Part shown: positions 1 to 5,374 of the stretch, one piece after another | Numbering within the stretch: the first letter of the stretch is position 1 | How the letters are laid out: each line of letters opens with the position of its first letter | Assembly: GCA_028866155.1 (NCBI GenBank) | Contig: JAGWIT010000042.1 | Location: forward strand, 1-7,883 | Reading direction: 5' to 3' | Length of the DNA stretch: 7,883 nucleotides | Source of the DNA: Patescibacteria group bacterium | Lineage (GTDB): Bacteria > Patescibacteriota > Minisyncoccia > Phycocordibacterales > SBAW01 | Made by a program: the position numbers and the translations under genes | Notes under the pieces: generated by a model | What the model was told of the DNA's origin: nothing | The model's input: the letters and a program-made list of their open reading frames with translations, nothing else | Database searches by the model: none

Positions 1-762
1 CTGTTTGCCGTTTGAGCTGTATGTGACGATTTTTTTCTCGCCGTCTTTTCGGGCAGTCAGAACTTCGACATCGGTCTTGATGACAATGCCTTCTTTCTCA
101 AGAATCTCTTGCAAGCGGTCGGTCAGCTCTTTCTCCGCAGGTGGGAAGATTGATGAGCCGCGCTGCAGGATCGTCACTTTAGTGCCAAATCGAGAATATA
201 ACTGCGCAAATTCGAGGCCAAGAGGCCCGGCACCAATCACGACCAACTCTTTCGGCGGGCGCTCCAATTTGAGCGCTTCGATGTGGGTGATGAATCCCGT
301 CTCCTTCAGACCGTCGATCGGCGGCACGGTGGCTGTTGATCCGGCTGCAATGATGAATTTGTCGGCAGTGAGTTTTTCTCCGTTAACTTCCACCTCGTTG
401 GTAGAAACGAATGTTGCTTTACCTTCCACAAGCGACACATTCTTCAGCTGCGCGAGTACCTTTTCGTATTTCTCATTGCGGAGTTTCTCGACGAGCGCGA
501 GTTCATCTTGCATGACTTTCGAAAAATCAAAATTCTTTACCTCAATCTCGATGCCGGGGATATTGTGGTGTTTGGTACGATGGAGAGTCTCAGCGGCATG
601 GATGAGCGTCTTGGACGGGACGCACCCAACGTTGACACAGGTGCCCCCGAGCGGGAGCCCGCTGTTTATGAGCGCGGTCTTGGCACCAAGTTCGTCAGCG
701 CGGATAGCCGCTGCAAATGCTCCTGCACCGCCGCCGACAATGATCAGATCGTATTTTCTCAT
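1..762 (-). CDS. merA: Mercuric reductase (MerA), N-terminal 254 codons, truncated by window edge
   Basis: Flavin-dependent pyridine-nucleotide disulfide oxidoreductase that reduces Hg(II) to volatile Hg(0) with NADPH in the cytoplasm. Translation from the ATG at 762-760 is open to base 1. Residues 5-26 form the FAD Rossmann motif (VGGGAGAFAAAIRA). The redox-active disulfide is in GGTCVNVGCVPSK (C42, C47), the pattern typical of MerA. A second nucleotide-binding motif, VIGAGPLGLEFAQLYSRFG, follows at about residue 175. The protein begins directly with the FAD fold, so there is no N-terminal HMA (NmerA) domain. The C-terminal half, including the C-terminal cysteine pair that distinguishes MerA from dihydrolipoamide dehydrogenase, lies outside the window. 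The gene starts six bases after the transporter stop and is the fourth gene of the operon. No good Shine-Dalgarno is seen, so coupling to the upstream gene is likely. Dihydrolipoamide dehydrogenase is the main alternative, but the active-site context and neighbours favour MerA. Confidence 0.9.
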   Translation of the reverse strand, partial: MRKYDLIIVGGGAGAFAAAIRADELGAKTALINSGLPLGGTCVNVGCVPSKTLIHAAETLHRTKHHNIPGIEIEVKNFDFSKVMQDELALVEKLRNEKYEKVLAQLKNVSLVEGKATFVSTNEVEVNGEKLTADKFIIAAGSTATVPPIDGLKETGFITHIEALKLERPPKELVVIGAGPLGLEFAQLYSRFGTKVTILQRGSSIFPPAEKELTDRLQEILEKEGIVIKTDVEVLTARKDGEKKIVTYSSNGKQ

Positions 763-768
763 ACTCAA

Positions 769-1176
769 TTAGTCTTTATTCTCAGTAGGTTTAACGACAC
801 AATCTTCGCAGTACTTCTTGTAACGCTGTCTGATAACGTAGTCAGCCACGACTGCAGTAATCAATAATGCCGCGCCTGCATAACTGATGTTTTGGTTGTG
901 GGTCATATAGCTGTTGTAATAGAGAATGCCTCCAGCAAGCACTGCAAGTATGAGCGGTAGCGGGTTCTTGTGTGCCTTGAACGATAGTACAAAGCCAATC
1001 AAACTGATAACGACGAGGACGAGCAGAAAAGGTGTCAGCCACGTGCCCAAAAACACCAGGATGGAGCTTAAACCGACTGTGATAAGGAGCGGCGCAAGAA
1101 TACACGGCAGACATACGAGCGCAAGCAGACCGGCTAAGAGCCCGGTGGACTGTAATTTATCAGCGTGCTTGTTCAT
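769..1176 (-). CDS. MerC/MerT-like four-helix mercury transporter
   Basis: A 135-aa inner-membrane protein, inferred to carry Hg(II) into the cytoplasm for MerA. Four hydrophobic segments are visible at about residues 12-37, 39-66, 72-90 and 98-115. A CLPC cysteine pair (C22, C25) sits in the first helix, as the paired cysteines do in MerT, MerF and MerC. A second pair, KYCEDC (C123, C126), lies in the basic cytoplasmic tail. Four helices, about 140 residues, and cysteine pairs in helix 1 and at the C-terminus match the MerC layout best, though sequence identity to any one family looks modest. The ATG overlaps the stop of the upstream redoxin gene (ATGA at 1173-1176), indicating translational coupling. 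MerA follows after six bases. The mer context is the strongest support for the function; a general heavy-metal or thiol-linked membrane protein is the alternative. Confidence 0.8.
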   Translation of the reverse strand: MNKHADKLQSTGLLAGLLALVCLPCILAPLLITVGLSSILVFLGTWLTPFLLVLVVISLIGFVLSFKAHKNPLPLILAVLAGGILYYNSYMTHNQNISYAGAALLITAVVADYVIRQRYKKYCEDCVVKPTENKD

Positions 1177-1709
1177 ATAATTTTGTCCAACTCATCCTTG
1201 TACTGCTGATAATTTAAAGCACTCAAGTTAATATCCGCGATGTTACCGTTCGCATCAATTACATAGGTGATTTCTGGAGCAGTAAGATTGTAGGCACGTA
1301 CCACCGAATCGCTGTAGACCACGAGTGGAAAATCTGCCTTGATGTAGTCTCGATATTGCTCGAGTGTGCTTAACGGTTCGCCGTTGAGGATGTCGATTGC
1401 TAATACACTAACTCCTTTTGCTGCATAATCTTTCTGAATTTTATTGAGTGTCTCTCCAGTCGGTATACACTCACCACAACCTCCGAACATCCCAAAAATG
1501 ATCACCGGCTTGCCCTTATGCTCGGCGAGCGAGAACGACTTACCGTCTATCGATTGTACCGTGAAGCTAGGGGCAAGTTCACCTACGGCCAGAGACACGG
1601 CTACACTGGAGTTTGAAGTGGAATATTTCTGTACATGTGCAGTCGCATAAATTCCAAATGACACAACGATACCGACCGCAATGATGATATAGGATGTCGA
1701 TACTTTCAT
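1173..1709 (-). CDS. Membrane-anchored thioredoxin-like (TlpA/AhpC-TSA type) protein
   Basis: 178-aa thiol-disulfide protein. A single hydrophobic segment (about residues 6-24) after a short N-terminus looks like an uncleaved signal anchor, since there is no lipobox. This places the thioredoxin fold outside the membrane. The fold begins near GELAPSFTVQSIDGK (43-57), a typical redoxin entry motif. The active site is CGEC (C78-C81) in GMFGGCGECIPTG, and the cis-proline region is LTAPEITYVIDANGNI (142-157, P145). It sits between the ArsR repressor and the mercury transporter and overlaps both by 4 bases (ATGA at 1706-1709 and 1173-1176). The operon as seen has no MerP, so I infer this protein may handle extracytoplasmic Hg(II) or keep the transporter cysteines reduced. 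That role is not shown by sequence. A general disulfide reductase is the alternative. A GGGAGAG stretch about 12 bases upstream of the ATG may act as ribosome binding site. Confidence 0.8.
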   Translation of the reverse strand: MKVSTSYIIIAVGIVVSFGIYATAHVQKYSTSNSSVAVSLAVGELAPSFTVQSIDGKSFSLAEHKGKPVIIFGMFGGCGECIPTGETLNKIQKDYAAKGVSVLAIDILNGEPLSTLEQYRDYIKADFPLVVYSDSVVRAYNLTAPEITYVIDANGNIADINLSALNYQQYKDELDKII

Positions 1710-2017
1710 AACACGAATAGCTCTCCCAACTCTTTGCTGAACCCTTTTTTATTGAGCGAGTAGAAAACCGTTTGGGCTTCTTTTCTCGTTTTTACCAAAT
1801 TGACCGCCCGAAGCCTGCCGAGGCTGTGGGACGCATTGGATATGGTCGTTCCCACCAATTCGGCAATGTCAGAAACGCTTAATTCGGAGTGGTGGCGGAG
1901 CAGATAACAGATCTTGAGTTTGGTGGGGTCCCCCATAACTCCGCACTGGCGAGCGCATAGCTCTATAGCTACGTTGTCCCGGAGCTCCTTCTTTATTTGT
2001 TGCTTATTTGAACGCAT
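1706..2017 (-). CDS. ArsR/SmtB-family metalloregulator, predicted repressor of the mer operon
   Basis: 103-aa winged-helix repressor. Residues 29-89 carry the family pattern: GDPTKLKICYLL, then SVSDIAELVGTTISNASHSL as the recognition helix-turn-helix, and a wing around RKEAQTVFYSL. In ArsR the metal-sensing motif is ELCVCDL; here the aligned stretch is ELSVSDI, with both cysteines replaced by serine (S47, S49). The only cysteines are C21, C25 and C37, which are candidates for a thiolate Hg(II) site. Mer operons controlled by ArsR-type rather than MerR regulators are known in actinobacteria and archaea. The frame is open upstream to a GTG at 2092, but I chose the ATG at 2017: the family homology starts after it, the extra 25 residues are hydrophobic and atypical, and the promoter and operator lie on that upstream stretch. 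The 3' end overlaps the redoxin start by 4 bases. Confidence 0.88.
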   Translation of the reverse strand: MRSNKQQIKKELRDNVAIELCARQCGVMGDPTKLKICYLLRHHSELSVSDIAELVGTTISNASHSLGRLRAVNLVKTRKEAQTVFYSLNKKGFSKELGELFVL

Positions 2018-2026
2018 ATTCAAATA
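2005..2026. promoter_or_regulatory. ArsR/SmtB-type operator over the repressor start codon
   Basis: Perfect 8-6-8 inverted repeat: TATTTGAA at 2005-2012, spacer CGCATA at 2013-2018, TTCAAATA at 2019-2026. The TGAA-N6-TTCA core with A/T-rich flanks is the established ArsR/SmtB operator form. It covers the end of the -10 hexamer, the predicted transcription start and the repressor ATG (2017-2015), so bound repressor would block the mer promoter (autorepression) until metal binds. Confidence 0.8.
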
Positions 2027-2052
2027 GTACTCCTGGGGAGTAATTGCTGCAA
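2024..2052 (-). promoter_or_regulatory. Predicted sigma-70-type promoter of the mer operon
   Basis: Read on the minus strand: -35 TTGCAG (2052-2047), 17-base spacer, -10 TACTAT (2029-2024). Seven bases further on lies base 2017, the A of the repressor ATG, so the transcript is predicted to be leaderless. An AGGAG stretch 12 bases before the ATG lies inside the promoter spacer and would not be in that mRNA. If transcription began further upstream, AGGAG could instead act as a poorly spaced ribosome binding site. Confidence 0.65.
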
Positions 2053-2180
2053 ATGAGATTATCCACACCAAAGAGGTCGAGATGAGCACCAAAAGGCTCT
2101 CGGGTCTGTCCGATACTAAAGTCTTCGGGCGGTGTTCTCGGGATTCAACCTTTGAGGGCCAACCCCCACAAGGGTATTCT

Positions 2181-2198
2181 AGCGCCTCGACAGGCGCT
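2181..2198. repeat. GC-rich stem-loop in the intergenic region
   Basis: AGCGCCT (2181-2187) pairs with AGGCGCT (2192-2198) around a CGAC tetraloop, a 7-bp perfect stem. The bases right after it add overlapping short dyads (CTTCG/CGAAG near 2197-2207, and GGCG at 2193-2196 with CGCC at 2217-2220), and GGGTATT-like sequence flanks the cluster on both sides (about 2172 and 2221). No gene ends here on either strand, so a simple terminator role is not obvious. A T-run (TATTTTT, 2225-2231) follows on the plus strand. Confidence 0.5.
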
Positions 2199-2237
2199 TC
2201 GTCGAAGCCTTCGGGTCGCCGGGGTATTTTTCACAAG

Positions 2238-2290
2238 TGAGACTAATGAGACCTTTTCGAGCATTTTTGGGAGTCTCATTGTCATGAGTC
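2238..2290. promoter_or_regulatory. Cluster of TGAGAC elements with inverted repeat upstream of the phage-module promoter
   Basis: TGAGAC occurs at 2238-2243 and 2247-2252. Its complement GTCTCA is at 2273-2278, and a related TGAGTC at 2285-2290. AATGAGAC (2245-2252) and GTCTCATT (2273-2280) form a perfect 8-bp inverted repeat around a 20-base loop. The position immediately upstream of the -10 at 2309 suits binding sites for a regulator of the rightward operon. The regulator is not identified. Confidence 0.4.
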
Positions 2291-2314
2291 ACTTCCAGAG
2301 AATTTGGCTATAAT
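2285..2314 (+). promoter_or_regulatory. Predicted promoter of the phage-type operon
   Basis: A consensus -10 TATAAT lies at 2309-2314. The best -35 at normal spacing is weak (TGAGTC, 2285-2290, 18-base spacer). A better hexamer, TTGTCA (2279-2284), is too far away at 24 bases, so an activator may be needed. The predicted start is at about 2321, one base before the ATG at 2322, again giving an essentially leaderless mRNA. Confidence 0.5.
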
Positions 2315-2321
2315 AAAGGCT

Positions 2322-3143
2322 ATGCGCTCCAAGGCAAAGAAGGCCATTCTCAACTTCCCGTCTCACAAGAAAAACTTGGATTACCTCAAGCTCCTCCTCG
2401 CCCACCCTGAGATCAAGAGAATAATCCGAAGGGCGCGGGAGGTTTTGAAACTGCCGCCCGACGGCCTATCTGATCCCCAAGAGATCATGGATTGGAACGA
2501 GTCACTGTATGCGCGGTCCGAACAGATCTCGTACTCAAAAGAGTTCAAGCAGCGACGCGCTCTCATCAAACAGGGTCTGGAGAAAGAAGAAATCGACCCA
2601 GTAATGGCAAATAAGCATCTCGAGATTTTGTACGATGCCCTGCCTGAAAATTACCTCACCTCGACTATCGATTACATCATCAGGCTGTGCGAGCTGCCCG
2701 CAAACTACGAGGACAGCATCCGGACGTTCATCGTATCCAACATACTCCACGCTCCGCCGGAGATTTTCACCGAAGGGCCGTACGTGTACGCCGGGCAAGT
2801 CGATCGGTCAAAGTTCGTCACGGTAACTTTTTACGCGAAACTGACCGACGCAGATCTGAAGGAGCTCAAGAAATATGTTAACAACGTCGCGGGAAGAAAA
2901 CTACCGAACTTTCAGCCGATCCCCAGAATCGACACGATGGTAAAAATGGAAGAGCTGTGGGAGGATAGAGCAAAATTTGATGAGGTTGATCGTGTGATCC
3001 GCCGCATGACCGCTAAGGAGATCGCTGAAAACATGCGCCAAGATTTCAAGCTAAAGACGAAGACGCGGGATGTCTATGAGGGCGTGCGGGAAATAAAGGA
3101 GCTGAAAAATAAGCGGTTCAAGAATTTGGGAAATACCTCGTAA
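2322..3143 (+). CDS. Hypothetical protein (273 aa) at the head of the packaging operon
   Basis: I do not recognise a family. The 273-aa product is highly charged, lysine- and arginine-rich and mostly helical by appearance. It has a basic N-terminus (MRSKAKKAIL), a proline-rich break near residues 43-52, an acidic/aromatic middle (about 100-160), a strand-rich stretch KFVTVTFYAKL (164-174) and a basic C-terminal helix (230-267). No signal peptide, membrane segment or catalytic motif is visible. An in-frame TTG at 2304 would add six residues, but it lies upstream of the -10 hexamer, so the ATG at 2322 is preferred. There is no Shine-Dalgarno. It is first in the rightward block, 89 bases before the HTH gene and on the same strand as the terminase genes, so a phage role (DNA packaging, virion or early regulation) is inferred from position only. 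Confidence 0.75.
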   Translation: MRSKAKKAILNFPSHKKNLDYLKLLLAHPEIKRIIRRAREVLKLPPDGLSDPQEIMDWNESLYARSEQISYSKEFKQRRALIKQGLEKEEIDPVMANKHLEILYDALPENYLTSTIDYIIRLCELPANYEDSIRTFIVSNILHAPPEIFTEGPYVYAGQVDRSKFVTVTFYAKLTDADLKELKKYVNNVAGRKLPNFQPIPRIDTMVKMEELWEDRAKFDEVDRVIRRMTAKEIAENMRQDFKLKTKTRDVYEGVREIKELKNKRFKNLGNTS

Positions 3144-3176
3144 CAAAATCCCAAAGCGGAAAAAGTGTGTGTGATA

Positions 3177-3209
3177 AACCGTACCCAGGTTAGGTGCGGT
3201 TCTTTCTTT
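3177..3209 (+). terminator. Possible hairpin terminator or attenuator after the 273-aa gene
   Basis: AACCGTACC (3177-3185) pairs with GGTGCGGTT (3193-3201) through nine pairs including one G-U, with a 7-base loop, followed by CTTTCTTT (3202-3209). The U-tract is interrupted by C, so termination may be partial, which would set lower expression of the downstream terminase genes. Confidence 0.45.
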
Positions 3210-3232
3210 ATCAACATAACAAGTAAAAACGC

Positions 3233-3607
3233 ATGGAAAAACAAACTGTTCGCACTCCGATCCGCTCCGATTTTTCCCCAATCCTCGTAGGGGTGAATCT
3301 GCAAGCGGAATTCGTCAAATTCGCCATATGGTTCGGCACGCCGCGCTCGATGCGCGACCCGAAAACGCAGAGAGAATTCGCTGCGACGATCGGAATCTCT
3401 GAGGATACGCTCACTGACTGGAAACGTCGCCCGGAATTCGCGCCACTCGTGTGGCGGGCGATGCGAGAGTGGATCGCAGAGCGTGTGCCTGACGTGCTCG
3501 AAGGACTCTATGACAAAGCCTGCACAAAAGGAAATGCCAAGGAAGTTGAGATGTTCCTGAAAATAGCAGGGATGGACATTAAAAGTGAGAAGAAAAATAA
3601 AATATGA
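3233..3607 (+). CDS. HTH protein resembling phage terminase small subunit (phBC6A51-like), first copy
   Basis: 124 aa. A helix-turn-helix is visible at about residues 45-66 (TQREFAATIGISEDTLTDWK), followed by RRPEF and a helical region VLEGLYDKACTKGNAKEVEMFLKIAG (88-113). That layout (N-terminal HTH, then repeat-length helices ending in a 'KFFLK-AG' type segment) is common in small terminase subunits and phBC6A51-type phage HTH proteins. Small subunits recognise the packaging site and regulate the large subunit. Its stop overlaps the methyltransferase start (ATGA, 3604-3607). There is no clear Shine-Dalgarno before the ATG. A second similar protein lies next to the terminase large subunit at 4943-5374, so this copy may instead be a transcriptional regulator. 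The family is likely; the exact role is uncertain. Confidence 0.7.
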   Translation: MEKQTVRTPIRSDFSPILVGVNLQAEFVKFAIWFGTPRSMRDPKTQREFAATIGISEDTLTDWKRRPEFAPLVWRAMREWIAERVPDVLEGLYDKACTKGNAKEVEMFLKIAGMDIKSEKKNKI

Positions 3608-4962
3608 AAACTACAACGCATAAAGGAGATTTGGAGATCGATCACGTTTCAGTGACCGATCTCAAGTCCTGCGAATACAATCCCCGAAAATGGTCTGACG
3701 TGTCTCGTAAAGGACTGACTGAAAGTCTTGACGAGTTCGGCTTCGTGCAGCCGCTGGTCGTCAACGCCGCACCAAAGCGCAAAGGCGTCGTGATCGGTGG
3801 AAACTTCAAACTCGACATCGCCAAGAAGAAAGGCATGGCGACCGTGCCGGTCGTGTGGGTCAACATTCCCGACCTCGAACGCGAGAAAGAATTGAATCTC
3901 AGATTAAATAAGGCGCAAGGAGAATTTGACTTCGAGCTGCTTGCGTCCTTCGACGAAAACTTCCTCAAAGACGTTGGCTTCTCAAGTGAGGAGCTCGACA
4001 GCATCTTTGAGGCCGACGAAACACCCGAGCAATTCGATCTCGTCAAAGAACTCGCCAAGCTCGACATCATCAATGTCGAGATCAAAAAGGGCGACGTGTA
4101 TGAATGGCCAGATGGCTCGAGATTGGCATGCGGAGACAGTACGGTCGCTGAAGACATGCAGGCACTCATGTCTAACGCCAAGGCAGATCTCTGTCTGACG
4201 GACCCTCCGTACCGACTGGATTATCTGAAAGGCAAAAAGAAAAACGGCAAACCGGTCGAAGGTTTCGGCGCGAAGCGCGACCGCAAGTACCTTGAGACGG
4301 ACATTTTGCCGGAGAATTTCACCGAGCTCTGGATGGGCAACGTGGCCGCAGCCGCTAAAGATGACTTCCACATCATCGTGTACGAAAACTGGAAGAACCT
4401 CCGCGAGATCTGGGGCGAGATGGAGAAGCACTGGAAGGTCAAAAACATGCTGGTGTGGCACCTGCCGAATCGCACGCAAGGATTCTCCGCCAAGTACAAG
4501 TTTTTCTCCAAGCACGACATAGCGATGGTGGGTTCTTCGCCAAAAGCGCGTGCACTTAATATGGCGACAGAGGCAGAGCTGCTCCAAAACGAATACGAAA
4601 CTGCCCTCTACGCCATCCAAGGCAAGCCGCACTGGGAAGGATACAAGAAAGGCAAACGATACCAGCCCACCGACTTCATCGAATACGTTGCCTCGGATAC
4701 CAAGTCATCCGGACAGGGCGTAGTGTTCGGTACCAAGCCACTTGAGATACTTATTCCGTACGTGAAAGTCCTTACCAAGCGCGGCGACCTCATCCTTGAG
4801 CCCTTCGGAGGCAGCGGTTCAAGTGGCGCCGCTGCGATTACCATGAAGCGCCGATGCTACACGATGGAGAAAGTCCCGGCATACGCCGAAATAATCCGCA
4901 GGAGGTGGTCGAAGTTACTGGGACAGAAACCCAAGAAAATATATGAAAGAAAATCAGCGTAA
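3604..4962 (+). CDS. ParB-like domain / DNA methyltransferase fusion (beta-class, DPPY)
   Basis: 452-aa phage-type DNA modification enzyme. Residues 10-110 form a ParB/Srx-like N-terminal domain (NPR at 26-28, LTESLDEFGFVQPLVV, then VVIGGNFKLDIAKKKG). The usual GGH-R signature here reads GGNFKL. A linker (110-160) leads to an S-adenosylmethionine-dependent methyltransferase. Catalytic motif IV is TDPPY (199-203), and the cofactor motif I, LEPFGGSGSSG, is at 398-408 with the GTKPLEIL segment (376-383) before it. Motif IV preceding motif I marks the beta class, and DPPY favours N6-adenine methylation over N4-cytosine. No restriction gene is adjacent. In phages such fusions often sit upstream of the terminase and probably protect phage DNA from host restriction or mark it. 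It overlaps the upstream HTH gene by 4 bases and the downstream one by 20. Confidence 0.88.
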   Translation: MKTTTHKGDLEIDHVSVTDLKSCEYNPRKWSDVSRKGLTESLDEFGFVQPLVVNAAPKRKGVVIGGNFKLDIAKKKGMATVPVVWVNIPDLEREKELNLRLNKAQGEFDFELLASFDENFLKDVGFSSEELDSIFEADETPEQFDLVKELAKLDIINVEIKKGDVYEWPDGSRLACGDSTVAEDMQALMSNAKADLCLTDPPYRLDYLKGKKKNGKPVEGFGAKRDRKYLETDILPENFTELWMGNVAAAAKDDFHIIVYENWKNLREIWGEMEKHWKVKNMLVWHLPNRTQGFSAKYKFFSKHDIAMVGSSPKARALNMATEAELLQNEYETALYAIQGKPHWEGYKKGKRYQPTDFIEYVASDTKSSGQGVVFGTKPLEILIPYVKVLTKRGDLILEPFGGSGSSGAAAITMKRRCYTMEKVPAYAEIIRRRWSKLLGQKPKKIYERKSA

Positions 4963-5374
4963 AACCGTGGACACGCGGATAAAGAAAGACAAGGAAGCAT
5001 TCCTCGAAATCCTTGAGAAAAATCCGGTGATCCACGTCGCCATTGAGCGCTCGGGTATTAGCAAGGCCACTTTCTATCGTTGGCGCGATACCGATACGGA
5101 ATTCGCGGCGAAGGTAGAAGCTGCCATGCGTGAGGGCAAAGGACTCATCAGCGACATTGCGATAGCGCAGCTTGTCACTGCTATCAAAGAGAAAAATCTT
5201 GGCGCAATCAAGTTCTGGCTCATCAACCACCATCCCGACTACGCCAACAAACTGCACGTCACGGCGGAGGTGGAGGAAAAATTCGTGTTCACCCCCGAGT
5301 TTGAGGAACGCGTGCGCAAGTCGCTGGAGATAGTCGCATTAAAAGATAAGCAAAAATTCTTCCATGGAATCTGA
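4943..5374 (+). CDS. Probable terminase small subunit (HTH), second copy
   Basis: 143 aa. A helix-turn-helix is seen at about residues 27-50 (NPVIHVAIERSGISKATFYRW), then TDTEFAAKVEAAMREGKG and a helical segment ISDIAIAQLVTAIKEKNLGAIKFWLINHHPDY (69-100), the usual small-terminase architecture. The C-terminus (110-143) is charged. In the packaging motor the small subunit forms a ring that binds the phage packaging site and delivers DNA to the large subunit. The gene lies directly before the large subunit and overlaps it by 11 bases (5364-5374), the standard terS-terL order, so I favour this copy over the one at 3233 as the functional small subunit. It begins inside the methyltransferase gene. 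No Shine-Dalgarno is evident. Confidence 0.8.
   Translation: MKENQRKTVDTRIKKDKEAFLEILEKNPVIHVAIERSGISKATFYRWRDTDTEFAAKVEAAMREGKGLISDIAIAQLVTAIKEKNLGAIKFWLINHHPDYANKLHVTAEVEEKFVFTPEFEERVRKSLEIVALKDKQKFFHGI

Larger units (their letters stand above)
2093..2321. other. Divergent intergenic region between mer operon and phage module
   Basis: No credible gene is seen here. The stretch holds a GC-rich hairpin cluster (2172-2230), a group of TGAGAC elements (2238-2290) and the rightward promoter (-10 at 2309). It marks the boundary between two functionally unrelated blocks and is the natural place to look for an insertion junction or attachment site, though no matching repeat is visible elsewhere in the window. 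Confidence 0.6.

Noticed and set aside
5..772. Long open frame of 255 codons on the plus strand
   Set aside because: It lies antisense to the clear merA coding sequence, and its protein is Ser/Thr/Pro-rich with no motif: a shadow of the minus-strand gene.
2018..2092. Upstream GTG start giving the ArsR regulator 25 extra residues
   Set aside because: The added residues are hydrophobic and outside the family, and the promoter and operator occupy this stretch. The ATG at 2017 fits better.
2139..2150. Minus-strand GGTTGAATCC resembling a tRNA T-arm
   Set aside because: One base is missing from the usual GGTTCGAATCC, and no acceptor stem, anticodon arm or D-arm can be folded around it.
3642..4632. 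Two long antisense frames (3642-4181 and 3982-4632)
   Set aside because: Both are antisense to the methyltransferase, which has catalytic and cofactor motifs; their proteins are low-complexity or motif-free.
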